Under the pieces are notes generated by a model. The model was not told the DNA's origin. It ran no database searches and saw only the letters and a program-made list of their open reading frames with translations. The position numbers and the translations under genes are program-made. 64,000 nucleotides of DNA from Magnetococcales bacterium (GTDB lineage Bacteria; Pseudomonadota; Magnetococcia; Magnetococcales; Magnetaquicoccaceae). The stretch is from positions 186,001-250,000 of the forward strand of contig JADGAZ010000002.1 in the NCBI GenBank assembly GCA_015231755.1, given 5' to 3'. Shown here piece by piece: positions 49,475 to 61,529 of the stretch. The number at the start of each line of letters is the position of its first letter. Within the stretch, counting starts at the first letter, position 1.

Positions 49475-52049
49475 CCGGATCATCGGTCGCTTCCAGGATC
49501 TTTCGATCCGCAAGAAGCTGATGCTCATCATGACCCTGCTCACCGGGGTCACGCTGCTGCTGGTCACCCTGGCCTTTTCGCTGGTGGAATATTTCCAGGA
49601 ACGGGACTCCCTGACCAAAAACATCGACATCCAAACCGCCATCATCGCCTTCAACAGTCGTGCGGCCCTCACCTTCAACGATCCGGAAACCGCCCGGCAG
49701 GTGCTGAACGCCCTGGAAGCCAATCACAACGTCCAATCCGCCACCCTGTTCACCCCGGACGGGCAAACCTTCGCCACGTTCATCCGCACCGAACACGCCC
49801 ACCAGGATGCAAACTTTCTGTCCCCCGGCAACGCCCTGGACCATTCGATCCATTATGAAAACAGCGAACTGGTGCTGCGGCAACCGATCCTGCTGGAAGG
49901 AGAACCCATCGGCTCGATTCTCATTCACGCCCATATGGATGACCTGCAAGCCGAGATGATGATGCGTTCCCTGTTGAGTCTGGTGATTCTGGTGCTGACC
50001 CTCTCCCTCACCTTTTTCATGGCCCTGCGCATCCAGAAATGGATCACCGTGCCCATCGAATCCCTGCGGGAGGCGGCCAGCGCCATTGGTCAGGGACGTT
50101 TCGACACCCCGATCCAGATCCACTCCGCAGACGAAGTCGGCCAACTGGCCCGCACCTTTCAGCAAATGGCCGGAGAACTGGCCCGGGAACGGGCCGCCCT
50201 GGAACGGGCCACCCATGCCAAATCGGAATTTCTGGCCAACATGAGCCACGAAATCCGTACCCCCATGAACGCCATCATCGGGCTGACCGATCTGGCCTTG
50301 CAGACCCCTCTGGAGGAGCGCCCCAAACTCTTTTTGAACAAGATCGCCAGCGCCTCCCGCGCCTTGTTGCGCATTCTCAACGACATTCTGGACTTCTCCA
50401 AGATCGAGGCGGGCAAGCTCGACTTAGAGCAGGCCCCTTTCACCCTCGACACGATCTTCAAGCAGATGGTCGATCTGTTCGGCCTGCAAGCGGCGGAAAA
50501 AAAGATTCCCCTGATGCTCGACAATCCGGACCGGTACACCGGGACACTGCTGGGGGACGCCCTGCGGCTGGAACAGGTGCTGTTGAACCTGATCGGCAAC
50601 GCCTTGAAATTCTCCCACACCGGCGGCGGCCCCGTGGCGCTGACCATCACCACCTTGAGCGCCACCCCGGAACGGGTGGAACTGGAATTCGCCGTCAGCG
50701 ACTGCGGGGTGGGACTCACCGCCGAGCAGATCGACCGTCTGTTCATCCCCTTCACCCAGGCGGACAGCTCCACCACCCGCCAGTTCGGCGGCACCGGTCT
50801 GGGTCTGGCCATCTGCAAGCGTCTGGTGGCCATGATGGGCGGTCGCATCTGGGTGGAAAGCAGTCCGGGCGCCGGCAGCACCTTCCGTTTCACCGCCGCC
50901 TTTCGGCCCGCCCCCGACGACTCGACGGAACCGAATCCGCAATCCGACACCGCCGACCTGGAAACGGTCCGGGCACGCATCCGGGGGGCGCGGATTCTGT
51001 TGGCGGAGGACAATGCCATCAACCGGCTGGTGGCCGAGGAGATCCTGAACATGGTTGACGTGGAGGTGACCGTGGCGGAAAACGGCCAGCAGACCCTGGA
51101 TCAGGCGACCCGCCACCCCTTCGATCTGGTGTTGATGGATCTGCAAATGCCGGTGATGGATGGATACGCCGCCACCCGGGGCATTCGCCGTCACGCCCGA
51201 CTGGCGAATCTGCCCATCATCGCCATGACCGCCCACGCCATGACCGGAGACCGGGAACTCTCCCTGGCCGCCGGACTGAACGATCACCTGACCAAGCCCA
51301 TCGACCGGCAACGGCTGTTCGCCACCCTGCTGCACCACATCCGCCCCCGGGAGGGGATCGGCGCCTCGGCCCCGCAATCCGCATCCGGACCGTCCGCCCC
51401 CTCCCGGATCATCCCGCCTCCCGACCATCTGGCGGGAATCGAACTGCGCATCGCGCTGGAGCGGCTCAACGGCAACTGGCCGCTGTTGCACCGGCTGTTG
51501 CGGGAGTTTCGCGACCAGTTCGACGGGGTGGAGGCGCGCCTGCGCCAGGATCTGACCCGTCCGACGCCGGAAACACGGGAACAGGCCAGCCGTATGATGC
51601 ATGCGCTCAAGGGAATGGCGGGCAATGTGGGAGCCATGGGGGTGCATGACGCGGCGCGGGAGCTGGAAGGGGTGATCCGCAACGACACGCGCCGCCTGTG
51701 GTCGGAACGGCTGGCCCATTTCTCCACCGCACTCAACACCGTGCTGGAGGCCATCGCCACCCTGCCCGCGACCTGCACCCCGGCCCCGGAACCGCTCCCC
51801 GGTCCGCAGGATCCCCAACGGCTCGCGCCTTTGCTCCGCGCTTTGGCCAAGGCGATCCGCGCCAACGACTTCGAGGCGTTGACCCTGCTGGAGGAGATCC
51901 GACGCTGGACCGGAAACGACGACCGGGCCGATAAAATCCTCACCCGGCTGGCCGTCGATCTGGATCGTTTCGATTTCAACGCAGCCCTGGCGGGGGTGGC
52001 GGTGCTCGCCAGCACCCTGGGCGTGGTGGACAGCAAGGAGGGGCCATGA
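49461..52049 (+). CDS. Hybrid sensor histidine kinase, CHASE8-HAMP-HisKA-REC-Hpt
   Basis: The 862-residue kinase has a first TM helix ([20 protein letters not shown]), a periplasmic CHASE8-type domain ([20 protein letters not shown]) and a second TM near residue 165-190. HAMP, the HisKA H-box [18 protein letters not shown] (His about 263) and HATPase ([20 protein letters not shown]) follow. Then come a receiver ([28 protein letters not shown]) and an Hpt domain ([16 protein letters not shown]). The tail after Hpt (~770-862) is helical and unclassified. All phosphorelay residues are intact. It sits directly after yfiR. Confidence 0.93.
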   Translation: MSSNNRIIGRFQDLSIRKKLMLIMTLLTGVTLLLVTLAFSLVEYFQERDSLTKNIDIQTAIIAFNSRAALTFNDPETARQVLNALEANHNVQSATLFTPDGQTFATFIRTEHAHQDANFLSPGNALDHSIHYENSELVLRQPILLEGEPIGSILIHAHMDDLQAEMMMRSLLSLVILVLTLSLTFFMALRIQKWITVPIESLREAASAIGQGRFDTPIQIHSADEVGQLARTFQQMAGELARERAALERATHAKSEFLANMSHEIRTPMNAIIGLTDLALQTPLEERPKLFLNKIASASRALLRILNDILDFSKIEAGKLDLEQAPFTLDTIFKQMVDLFGLQAAEKKIPLMLDNPDRYTGTLLGDALRLEQVLLNLIGNALKFSHTGGGPVALTITTLSATPERVELEFAVSDCGVGLTAEQIDRLFIPFTQADSSTTRQFGGTGLGLAICKRLVAMMGGRIWVESSPGAGSTFRFTAAFRPAPDDSTEPNPQSDTADLETVRARIRGARILLAEDNAINRLVAEEILNMVDVEVTVAENGQQTLDQATRHPFDLVLMDLQMPVMDGYAATRGIRRHARLANLPIIAMTAHAMTGDRELSLAAGLNDHLTKPIDRQRLFATLLHHIRPREGIGASAPQSASGPSAPSRIIPPPDHLAGIELRIALERLNGNWPLLHRLLREFRDQFDGVEARLRQDLTRPTPETREQASRMMHALKGMAGNVGAMGVHDAARELEGVIRNDTRRLWSERLAHFSTALNTVLEAIATLPATCTPAPEPLPGPQDPQRLAPLLRALAKAIRANDFEALTLLEEIRRWTGNDDRADKILTRLAVDLDRFDFNAALAGVAVLASTLGVVDSKEGP

Positions 52050-54814
52050 CGCCCCCGCTCCCCCCTGCCGACCTGCCGCGACAACCGCGTCCAATGCGCA
52101 TTCTGTGGCCTGTGCTGTGGCCTTTGTTCGGCGCGCTGTTCGGACTGCTGGTGGTCTTTTCCCTCTCCCTGGACTGGCTGGCCGCCGAGGTCGAAACCGG
52201 TCTGGCCCGTCTGCGGGTCCAGACCATCTCCGACGCCTTGCAAGACGAATGGACCCGGCAGGCCCGCCACTTCGAAACCCAGTTGACCCTGATCGCCGCC
52301 CTGCCCGGTCTGAAGGAACGCTTTCTGGCCGAAGACCGGGAGGGATTGTTGCGGCAGAGCCTGCCCCTGCTGGAGACATTGCGCATCCACAACATCACCC
52401 ATCTGTATTTTCACCGGATGGATCGCACCAATTTTCTGCGGGTCCACAATCCGGCCCATCACGGCGACCGGATTCCCCGTACCCTGTTGGCCCGCTCCGC
52501 GGAAACCGGACGCTTCGCCCACGCCATGGAGCTGGGACTGGCGGGCACCCTCTCCCTGCGGGCCACCCTCCCCTGGCAGGATGGGGATCGACGCATCGGT
52601 TATCTGGAGATCGTCAAGGAGGCCGCCTATCTCACGGAAGAGCTGGAACACCGTTTCAACACCCGTTTTTTCACCTTTGTCCATCGAGAACACATGGAAG
52701 AGACGGACCGGAACGACCACTACCGGATACAAGAGATCACCGTGGATTGGCACACCTTCGCCGATGTGGTGCATATCGGCCACGTCCAGTCCATGACCTA
52801 TCCCCCGGGGCTGACGGACTACATGGCCGGCGAATTGTGGCGTCTGACCCAACCGGTCCGCACCCTGTTCCGGACTCCGAAAAACCATGGCATCCATTAT
52901 TTCTCCATTCCCATCGCCGATTCCAACCAACAGATCGTGGCCCGGCTGGTGGGCGCCTTGGAACTGGACCGCTTTGACCAGCTCATGCGCACCCATCAAA
53001 ACATGGTACTGGGGAGCATGGGCTTGATTCTGTTGCTGCTGGTGGGATTTTTCACCCGTTTTCTGGGACGACTGGAACACGACATCCAGAAGATCGGCCA
53101 CTCCTGGCACCGGCTGACCGACGCCTTGCGGGCCGCCAAGGAGGAGGCCGAGGACGCCAACCGGGCCAAGGGCCAGTTCCTGGCCAACATGAGCCACGAA
53201 ATCCGCACCCCGATCAACGGCATGCTGGGCATGATCGGCCTGACTCTGGACCGGGAAATCTCCCCGGAGATCCGGGAGTTCCAGACCCTGGCCAAAAATT
53301 CCGCCCGGCAACTGTTGCGGGTGATCAACGACATTCTCGATTTTTCCAAAATCGAGGCGGGCATGCTGACCCTGGAACACACTTCCTTTCGACTGGAGGA
53401 GATCCTGGACGCCTGTGTGGCCCCGTTCTGGCCCGAGGTGCAATCCAAACCGATCCAACTGGTCATCACCCCTCCGGCGATCCAGACCGGTCGGCTGCTG
53501 GGGGATCCGGTGCGATTGCAACAGATCCTGCTCAACCTGATGGGCAACGCGGTCAAGTTCACGGAACAAGGCCGGGTCGAACTGCGTGTCACCCGACAGG
53601 AGGGGCCGGAAGGACACGTTGCACTCACATTCCGGATCGAGGATACCGGCATCGGCATCCCGCTGGCGCAACAGGAAAAACTGTTCGCGCCGTTCCGTCA
53701 GGCGGACGCCTCCATCACCCGCCGCTTCGGGGGCACCGGACTGGGGTTGAGCATCTGCAAACATCTGGTGGAACGGATGGGAGGCACGATCGAACTGGAA
53801 AGCACGCCGGGCAAAGGCAGCGCCTTTTCTTTCACCCTGACACTGAAACAGGATCCGGAATCGCTCCCCGACCCGACACCCTCCCGTTCCAGAGTGGACA
53901 GTCCCACTCCCGCCACACCCTTCGCTCCGGACTCCTCCCCGACCCAGACGCACGGACTGCGGGGCGCCCGGGTGTTGCTGGTGGAAGATCACATCATCAA
54001 CCGCAAGGTGGCCGAAGAGCTGCTCAAGTCCCTGGGGCTAACCGTGGAACTGGCCACCCACGGCCTGGAAGCCATACACATGGCCCGGGAAAACCGGTAT
54101 GATGCCATTCTGATGGATATCCAGATGCCCGGCATGGATGGCTGCGAGGCCACCCGTCGTTTGCGGGCCGAGCCGGGTCTGTCCCGACTGCCCATCATCG
54201 CCCTGACCGCCCACGCCCTCACCGGAGACCGGGAGATGTGTCTGGCCGCCGGCATGGATGACCATGTGGCCAAGCCCATCGACATCAACGTGCTGTCCAC
54301 GACCCTCCGCCGCTGGATCCATCCCTTTCCGCCCCCTCCGGAAACGGCCATCACCCCGACCGAATCCCCCTGGACCCGGCAAGATCCGGAACTGTCGGAG
54401 ATGCCGGAGACGCTGGCCGGCATCACGCTGGCACACCTCCTGGAGCGGGTGAACGGCAACTGGCTCCTGGCCCATGGCCTGTTGCGGGAGTTCAAACGGG
54501 TGTACGCCGACGCCGGGGAACAGGTGGGCCGACTGGTGATCCAGGGTGGTCCGGAGTCGTTGGCTCAGGCGTTGCGACTGATGCACACCCTGAAAGGCAC
54601 AGCGGGCAATCTGGCGGCTGTCGAGATTCAGCAGGCGGCGGGCGCCATCGAAACCGCACTGCGCAACCAGGAAACGGAAGGCTGGCCGGAGCGGCTCGAA
54701 TGCTTGGCCGAGGCGTTGTATCGGGTCTGCAACGCCATATCCACGCTGCCCGGAGAGGCTCCCCCGCTGCCAAACGAAAACAGACCGGGCACTCCCGGCA
54801 AGGAAAGATCATGA
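52046..54814 (+). CDS. Hybrid sensor histidine kinase, Cache-HisKA-REC-Hpt
   Basis: The 922-residue second kinase of the operon has TM1 ([20 protein letters not shown]) and a large periplasmic sensor (~50-300) resembling a double Cache fold ([20 protein letters not shown]). TM2 ([20 protein letters not shown]) and a HisKA H-box [18 protein letters not shown] (His about 384) come next. HATPase ([20 protein letters not shown]), a receiver ([30 protein letters not shown]) and Hpt ([16 protein letters not shown]) complete it. It overlaps the preceding kinase and the following cyclase gene by 4 bp each (ATGA). Confidence 0.93.
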   Translation: MTPPLPPADLPRQPRPMRILWPVLWPLFGALFGLLVVFSLSLDWLAAEVETGLARLRVQTISDALQDEWTRQARHFETQLTLIAALPGLKERFLAEDREGLLRQSLPLLETLRIHNITHLYFHRMDRTNFLRVHNPAHHGDRIPRTLLARSAETGRFAHAMELGLAGTLSLRATLPWQDGDRRIGYLEIVKEAAYLTEELEHRFNTRFFTFVHREHMEETDRNDHYRIQEITVDWHTFADVVHIGHVQSMTYPPGLTDYMAGELWRLTQPVRTLFRTPKNHGIHYFSIPIADSNQQIVARLVGALELDRFDQLMRTHQNMVLGSMGLILLLLVGFFTRFLGRLEHDIQKIGHSWHRLTDALRAAKEEAEDANRAKGQFLANMSHEIRTPINGMLGMIGLTLDREISPEIREFQTLAKNSARQLLRVINDILDFSKIEAGMLTLEHTSFRLEEILDACVAPFWPEVQSKPIQLVITPPAIQTGRLLGDPVRLQQILLNLMGNAVKFTEQGRVELRVTRQEGPEGHVALTFRIEDTGIGIPLAQQEKLFAPFRQADASITRRFGGTGLGLSICKHLVERMGGTIELESTPGKGSAFSFTLTLKQDPESLPDPTPSRSRVDSPTPATPFAPDSSPTQTHGLRGARVLLVEDHIINRKVAEELLKSLGLTVELATHGLEAIHMARENRYDAILMDIQMPGMDGCEATRRLRAEPGLSRLPIIALTAHALTGDREMCLAAGMDDHVAKPIDINVLSTTLRRWIHPFPPPPETAITPTESPWTRQDPELSEMPETLAGITLAHLLERVNGNWLLAHGLLREFKRVYADAGEQVGRLVIQGGPESLAQALRLMHTLKGTAGNLAAVEIQQAAGAIETALRNQETEGWPERLECLAEALYRVCNAISTLPGEAPPLPNENRPGTPGKERS

Positions 54815-56310
54815 ACACACTCGCGAAAACCAACCGCTCCCGCATTCTGATCGTGGACGATCTGCCGGGCAACATCAAGGTGCTGGCGGAACTGCTCAAA
54901 GACGAGTACGACCTGTCCATGACCACCAATGGCCAGGATGCCCTGCGTCTGGCCCAGAACGGCACCCTGGAACTGATTCTTCTGGATATCATCATGCCGG
55001 GTCTGGACGGCTTCGAGGTGTGCCGCCGACTGCGGGACAATCCCCGCACCCGGGGCATTCCGATCATTTTCGTCACCGGCCAGGGGGATACCGAGGACGA
55101 AGCCCGGGGATTCGCCGTGGGCGCGGTGGATTACATCACCAAACCGTTTTCCGCGCCGGTGGTGCGGGCCCGGGTCAAGACCCACCTCGGACTGAAACTG
55201 GCCCGGGAACAGATCGAACAAAGCAATCAGGAGATCCGCCATCTCAACGACAATCTGGTGGCGGTGCTGTCCGAACAGAAAAAAGCCAACGATCTGCTGG
55301 ATCGGGCCAACCGCTTCATCCGTTCCACCTTCGGACGTTACATGTCCGAGGATGTGGTGGCCACCATCCTCGACTCACCCGACGGACTGCGTCTGGGAGG
55401 GGAAAAACGGGAAGTGACGGTGATGATGTCCGATCTGCGGGGATTCACCCTGTTGAGCGAACGGCGCGCGCCGGAAGATGTGGTGATGATGCTCAACCGC
55501 TATCTGGAGGTGATGACCGAAATCCTGTTGCACTATAATGGCACGATCATCGAGTTCATGGGGGACGGGATTCTGGCTTTGTTCGGCGCCCCCATCAGCC
55601 GCCCGGACGATCCCCAGCGGGCGGTGGCCTGCGCCCTGGCCATGCAGCAGGCCATGGGCCGGGTCAACGCGGAAAACCGGCAACGCCATTTTCCGGAGTT
55701 CATGATGGGGGTGGGGCTGAACACCGGCATGGTGGTGGCGGGCAACATCGGCTCGGACAAACGCACCAAATACGGGGTGGTGGGCAGCGCCATCAACCTG
55801 ACCGCCCGCATCGAATCCTTGACCGTGGGCGGACAGATTCTGATCTCCGATGCCACGGCCAAAGCCTGCGGTCCGATCTTGCGCATCGATCAAAGCTGGG
55901 AGGTGATGCCCAAGGGAGCGGGACGCCCTTTGACCATCCATCAGGTGAGCGGCATCGACGGAACCTATGCCCTGCAACTGCCCAAACCCGAAAAAGTCAC
56001 CCTGCAACCCCTGGAACAACCCCTGATGGTACGGTTGCGGGTCATGGAGGGCAAACACGCCGGCCAAAACGAACACATGGGTACCCTGATCGCCCTGGCC
56101 CCGCCCCTGGCGGAAATTCTTTCCGATCTGCACGCCGAACGTCTCACCAACCTGCAAATCGAACTGTACGACCACCAGGAACAACTGGTCACCCCGTATC
56201 TGTACGCCAAGGTGCTCACCGAAGACGAAGGGGATGGCCGTCAAACCCTGCATTTCACCTCCATCCCCCCGGAAGCCGAACCGTTCCTGCAAAAACTCTC
56301 CCCCGGGTGA
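54811..56310 (+). CDS. Receiver-linked class III adenylate/guanylate cyclase
   Basis: This protein of about 499 residues is probably the output of the upstream kinases. The receiver (residues 10-130) has [26 protein letters not shown] and KPF. A coiled-coil linker and a class III cyclase domain (~200-370) follow. Both metal-binding aspartates are present ([22 protein letters not shown]), with the [17 protein letters not shown] segment. Guanylate versus adenylate specificity is not assignable by eye. The C-terminal ~110 residues ([15 protein letters not shown] onward) are unclassified, possibly PilZ-like. AGGAAAG precedes the ATG, which overlaps the kinase stop. Confidence 0.92.
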   Translation: MNTLAKTNRSRILIVDDLPGNIKVLAELLKDEYDLSMTTNGQDALRLAQNGTLELILLDIIMPGLDGFEVCRRLRDNPRTRGIPIIFVTGQGDTEDEARGFAVGAVDYITKPFSAPVVRARVKTHLGLKLAREQIEQSNQEIRHLNDNLVAVLSEQKKANDLLDRANRFIRSTFGRYMSEDVVATILDSPDGLRLGGEKREVTVMMSDLRGFTLLSERRAPEDVVMMLNRYLEVMTEILLHYNGTIIEFMGDGILALFGAPISRPDDPQRAVACALAMQQAMGRVNAENRQRHFPEFMMGVGLNTGMVVAGNIGSDKRTKYGVVGSAINLTARIESLTVGGQILISDATAKACGPILRIDQSWEVMPKGAGRPLTIHQVSGIDGTYALQLPKPEKVTLQPLEQPLMVRLRVMEGKHAGQNEHMGTLIALAPPLAEILSDLHAERLTNLQIELYDHQEQLVTPYLYAKVLTEDEGDGRQTLHFTSIPPEAEPFLQKLSPG

Positions 56311-56355
56311 TGCCCCGCCCGTCACCAGAAACGATGGATCACCAAAGCGTCAGAC

Positions 56356-56529
56356 TCACCCCTCGGGGTCGTCTCTGTCGGAAACCTGCGGGGATTCCCC
56401 ATCCTCCTGAACCGCCGCCGTCACCACATCCCGCAGCCACTGCTCCACCGATACCCCCAGAGCCTCGGCCCGCAGGATCAACCGTTCGATCACCGCGTCA
56501 TCCAGATGACGTATCTGCAAATGTCCCAT
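56356..56529 (-). CDS. Orphan FitA-like ribbon-helix-helix antitoxin
   Basis: This 57-residue protein (MGHLQIRHLDDAVIERLILR, then RAEALGVSVEQWLRDVVTAA) has the FitA/RHH N-terminal pattern used by VapB-type antitoxins to bind DNA and a PIN toxin. AAGGATCGGG lies upstream of the ATG at 56529. No PIN or other toxin gene follows on this strand; the downstream side runs into the convergent cyclase gene. It may be a solitary regulator or a decayed toxin-antitoxin module. Confidence 0.7.
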   Translation of the reverse strand: MGHLQIRHLDDAVIERLILRAEALGVSVEQWLRDVVTAAVQEDGESPQVSDRDDPEG

Positions 56530-56756
56530 ATCCCGATCCTTCTTCAATAAATAGTCTTCCCGGCCTGTTTTCCCCGGCATGGCCCCAGATAAATCACGGT
56601 GGGCCACGTCTGTCAACCAAAAGACCGCCCAAAACCGCTTGACAAGCCGAAACGGATGTTCAATAACCAATCGTTCATCTGTTCTTCCATTTCATTGCCG
56701 CAACTCCACCCGGCCCCTTCCCGGATACAGCGCAACGACGAGGCACACTTCTTCCG

Positions 56757-58751
56757 ATGAAACATCTCACCCTCTCCCGCCGCATCGGTCTGGCTTTCGG
56801 AGCCGTGCTGCTGTTGACCCTCACCGTGGCCCTGTTCGGATGGAACGGCCTGGATCGGCTGGTACTCCTGTCGAAAAATGGCTCGGAAATGACATCCATG
56901 ACCCATCAATTGGGTCTGGTGCTGCGGGCGGAACGGCTTTACGCCAGCAGCCGGGAGGCCAAAGAGCTGGAAAACGCCCTCCAGGGACTGGATGCCATCA
57001 AGCGTCAGGCGGCCCAATCCGGCGCGCAAAGTCTGGAGATAAAAACCGCCATGGATCAGGTCTCCCAAGCCGCCGACTCCTTTGGTCAGACCTTTCAGGA
57101 GCTGGTGACCCTGGATCACAAAACCCGGCAAAGCCTGGAAACCATGCAACAGGCGGGCGTCGTGGTACTGGGGGAGGCCAACAAACTGCGGGCCGAACAG
57201 ATCCAGCAACTGGGAGAATCCTTGAAAAAAGCCAGCGAACACAACGAGCTGACCCCCATCAAAGAAATCGTGGCGGATCTGATCACCCGTGACCGGGTGG
57301 GCAAGGTCCACAAGGTCAACGAACTGACCTCCGCCTTTCAGCAACTCACCGTGGCGGAAAAGCGTATCCAGCTCGACCAGGGTCAAGACGACAAACAGGT
57401 GACGCAACTGCTGGAAGAGACCGCCCGCCTCGCCAAGAGCACGGCGGATCTGACCGTGACCTTCAAAAATCCCAAAAACGCCAAGATGGCCCAGGCCGTG
57501 GTGGACGCCATGGCCATCTATCAGAAAAACCTCACCGCCGTGCTGGAGATGATACAGGCCCAGGCCAAGGCGGAAGTCCGCATGATGGAGGCGGGACGCA
57601 AGGCCGCGGAAGCCATCGACCACGCCTTCCAGATGCAGGAAAAAAGCAAGACCGCCACCATCGACTCCACCCGTCTGGTGATGGCGGGGGGGACCGGCGC
57701 GGCTCTGCTGCTGGGCTTTCTGCTCTCCTGGGCCATGGGGCGCAATCTGGTGGGAGCGGTCACCGGATGCATCGGCAACATGTCGCGTCTGGCCTCCGGG
57801 GATCTGTCCATCCGCTGCGTGAGCAATCGACGGGATGAACTGGGCGCCATGTCCCGGGCCATCGACACCATGGCCACCCAATTGCGGGAGGTGGTGACCA
57901 CCATCAGCGCCGCCACCGATCAGGTGACCTCGGGCGCCGAGGCGCTATCCGACTCGGCCCATCGCATCTCCCAGGGGGCCACGGAGCAGGCGGCCAGCAT
58001 CGAAGAGACCTCCGCCGCCATGGAAGAGATGAGTGGCAACATCTCCCAGAACACCGACAACGCCCAAACCACCGAACAGATCGCCCAAACCGCCTCCCGG
58101 GACGCCGCCGCCGGAGGCGAAGCGGTCTTGAAGGCGGTGACCGCCATGCGGGAAATTGCCGGCAAAATCTCCATCATCGAAGAGATCGCCCGTCAGACCA
58201 ATCTGCTCGCCTTGAACGCCGCCATCGAGGCGGCCCGGGCCGGGGAACACGGCAAAGGCTTCGCGGTGGTCTCCGCCGAGGTGCGCAAGCTGGCGGAACG
58301 CAGTCAGGCGGCGGCAGGGGAGATCGGCCAACTCTCCGCCTCCAGCGTCTTGGTGGCGGAACAGGCGGGCACCATCATCGCCCGACTGGTCCCCGATATC
58401 CAGAAAACCGCCCAACTGGTGCAAGAGATCGCCGCCGGCTCCCGGGAACAAAGTCAAGGGGCCAATCAGATCAACGCCGCCATCAGTCAACTGGATCAGG
58501 TGATCCAGCAAAACGCCGCCGCCTCCACGGCCATGGCCACCACCGCCGGCGAAATGAACATCCAGGCGCAACGGCTGGCGCAGGCCATCGGATTTTTCAA
58601 TCACGTCTCGCCTCCCCCATCCACTCCGCTCCGGGTTCCCCCATCCCCCCGGAACCGGACTGCGCTCCCGGCCCCGTCAGGAACCCGACTGTTGCCCGGC
58701 CCCCGCGCCACCTCCACCCGCCCGACGGACGATGCGTTCGAAACCTTCTGA
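56757..58751 (+). CDS. Methyl-accepting chemotaxis protein
   Basis: The 664-residue protein has TM1 ([20 protein letters not shown]), a periplasmic helical sensor of about 270 residues and TM2 ([20 protein letters not shown]). HAMP and a signalling domain follow, with the conserved tip [20 protein letters not shown] and [20 protein letters not shown]. The very end, after a ~35-residue Pro/Arg-rich linker, is DAFETF, close to the NWETF pentapeptide by which major E. coli receptors tether CheR and CheB. No che genes are in the window. The stop is followed by an unusual hairpin at 58779-58812. Confidence 0.95.
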   Translation: MKHLTLSRRIGLAFGAVLLLTLTVALFGWNGLDRLVLLSKNGSEMTSMTHQLGLVLRAERLYASSREAKELENALQGLDAIKRQAAQSGAQSLEIKTAMDQVSQAADSFGQTFQELVTLDHKTRQSLETMQQAGVVVLGEANKLRAEQIQQLGESLKKASEHNELTPIKEIVADLITRDRVGKVHKVNELTSAFQQLTVAEKRIQLDQGQDDKQVTQLLEETARLAKSTADLTVTFKNPKNAKMAQAVVDAMAIYQKNLTAVLEMIQAQAKAEVRMMEAGRKAAEAIDHAFQMQEKSKTATIDSTRLVMAGGTGAALLLGFLLSWAMGRNLVGAVTGCIGNMSRLASGDLSIRCVSNRRDELGAMSRAIDTMATQLREVVTTISAATDQVTSGAEALSDSAHRISQGATEQAASIEETSAAMEEMSGNISQNTDNAQTTEQIAQTASRDAAAGGEAVLKAVTAMREIAGKISIIEEIARQTNLLALNAAIEAARAGEHGKGFAVVSAEVRKLAERSQAAAGEIGQLSASSVLVAEQAGTIIARLVPDIQKTAQLVQEIAAGSREQSQGANQINAAISQLDQVIQQNAAASTAMATTAGEMNIQAQRLAQAIGFFNHVSPPPSTPLRVPPSPRNRTALPAPSGTRLLPGPRATSTRPTDDAFETF

Positions 58752-58778
58752 AATTTCCCCGCAGGATCCGCCCTCAAA

Positions 58779-58812
58779 GAGGGGGAAGCGCGTTTTTTTT
58801 CGCCTCCCCCTC
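58779..58812 (+). terminator. Hairpin after the MCP gene
   Basis: GAGGGGGAAGCG (58779-58790) pairs with CGCCTCCCCCTC (58801-58812), with one mismatch. The eight T lie in the loop rather than after the stem. It abuts the groES -35. It may end the MCP transcript, though the T placement is atypical. Confidence 0.5.
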
Positions 58813-58840
58813 TTGACGCCTCCCGACCAATGCTTACATT
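58813..58840 (+). promoter_or_regulatory. Sigma70-like promoter of groES-groEL
   Basis: TTGACG (58813-58818), 16 bp and TACATT (58835-58840) predict a leader of about 165 nt. No CIRCE element (TTAGCACTC-N9-GAGTGCTAA) was found. CCCAAG/CTTGGG and CAACA/TGTTG inverted repeats lie in the leader, the latter before a T8 tract at 58991, next to the SD. Heat-shock control is not evident from sequence. Confidence 0.5.
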
Positions 58841-59009
58841 AGCGTTACAGCCTTCGCGAGGCAAAAGCCCCGCCAAAGGCCGGAGAATACCCCAAGCCTT
58901 GGTTTTCATCACGGTCAGGCCCGTCTTGGGTTCACACAAAAGCCGGGCAGGACGTTCTTTAGTCGGTTCAACAAGACAACTGTTGCACGTTTTTTTTGGA
59001 GAAATCAGC

Positions 59010-59306
59010 ATGCTGAAATCGAAATTGCGCCCTCTGCACGACCGGGTCGTCGTCAAACGCACCGAAGAGGAAAAGAAAACCGCCGGTGGCATCATCATCC
59101 CGGATACGGCCAAAGAAAAACCGATCCAGGGCCAAGTGCTGGCCGTGGGCAAGGGAGCCATCCAGGAGAACGGTTCCATCCGTCCCATGGATGTCCAGGT
59201 GGGTGACACGGTTCTGTTCGCCAAATACGCCGGCACCGAAGTCAAGCTGGATGGGGAAGAACTCCTCATCATGCGCGAAACCGACATCATGGGCATCATC
59301 GGCTGA
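59010..59306 (+). CDS. groES: Co-chaperonin GroES
   Basis: The 98-residue lid of the GroEL chamber contains [20 protein letters not shown], the mobile loop ([20 protein letters not shown]) and [20 protein letters not shown]. The start at 59010 follows TTGGAGA. A 72-bp gap separates it from groEL, the normal operon order. Confidence 0.97.
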   Translation: MLKSKLRPLHDRVVVKRTEEEKKTAGGIIIPDTAKEKPIQGQVLAVGKGAIQENGSIRPMDVQVGDTVLFAKYAGTEVKLDGEELLIMRETDIMGIIG

Positions 59307-59372
59307 CCGTTTCCCGGTCTTTGATGATGGTGTGAATCCCCCAATATTTTCCGTATCCATACGAGAAGGTGA

Positions 59373-61025
<1,653 letters not shown>

Positions 61026-61065
61026 TCCCTTTTCCATCCAGTCGTACCCTTTTTTGGAAAAAAAT

Positions 61066-61103
61066 ATCACCCCCGGTTGCATCTCGACCGGGGGTGATTT
61101 ATT
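61066..61103 (+). terminator. Intrinsic terminator of groESL
   Basis: ATCACCCCCGGT (61066-61077) and ACCGGGGGTGAT (61087-61098) form a perfect 12-bp stem with a 9-nt loop followed by TTATT. It lies 40 bp after groEL. The remaining gap to 61340 (no gene) holds repeat copy G and, at 61129-61167, a related-looking GGGGTCCAGGGG motif. Confidence 0.85.
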
Positions 61104-61220
61104 GTGTAAGGATGCGTTTTTTTTATGGATGGGGTCCAGGGGCCAAGGACGAAGCCCTTGGGACTCTGAAACATAAAAATTTCATTGAAATCAAAAGATT
61201 GAAGATTTTTTATTTTTAAA

Positions 61221-61270
61221 GTCAAAACCCTGGGGGATGAATCCCCCAGACCCCCTCTTTTTTTTCAACA
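61221..61270 (+). repeat. Palindromic terminator-like repeat, copy G
   Basis: GTCAAAACCC, hairpin CTGGGGGATGAATCCCCCAG (61230-61249), ACCCCCTC, eight T and CAACAG. The core is identical to copies C and F. It lies in the groEL-to-small-protein gap, oriented as a second terminator for groESL. The left side shares ATTTTTAAAGTCAAA with copy E. Confidence 0.85.
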
Positions 61271-61340
61271 GTTTAGATCCAAAACGGGGGCGGGTTAAAA
61301 ATGCCCCTCAACATCCGGCCAACAAAAGAGAGTGTCATCA

Positions 61341-61511
61341 ATGGCGATTTTCAATCTGATCGTGGTAGGCTTCGTGATCTGGGTGTTCGTCAAGGCCGCC
61401 TCCGCCGGGCTGCGGACAGACAACACGGATCGCTATTTCCAGACCGTCAAGATCAAAACCGGGAAAAAATTCCATAATTTCTTCGGCGTTCTCAACGCCA
61501 ATTTCAAATAG
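61341..61511 (+). CDS. Small membrane protein (56 residues), function unknown
   Basis: ATG 61341, preceded by AAGAGAG, encodes a 56-residue peptide. The N-terminal helix AIFNLIVVGFVIWVFVKAAS is a likely transmembrane segment. A basic soluble part (DRYFQTVKIKTGKKFHNFFG) ending NANFK follows. The stop is 18 bp before the M24 peptidase start, so the two are probably cotranscribed. The codon pattern and SD support a real gene; no family was recognised. Confidence 0.6.
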   Translation: MAIFNLIVVGFVIWVFVKAASAGLRTDNTDRYFQTVKIKTGKKFHNFFGVLNANFK

Positions 61512-61529
61512 GCTGCGTTACCCCCCGTC

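Noticed and set aside
58813-59010. CIRCE heat-shock operator before groES
   Set aside because: No TTAGCACTC-N9-GAGTGCTAA or near match in the leader; only short weak inverted repeats.
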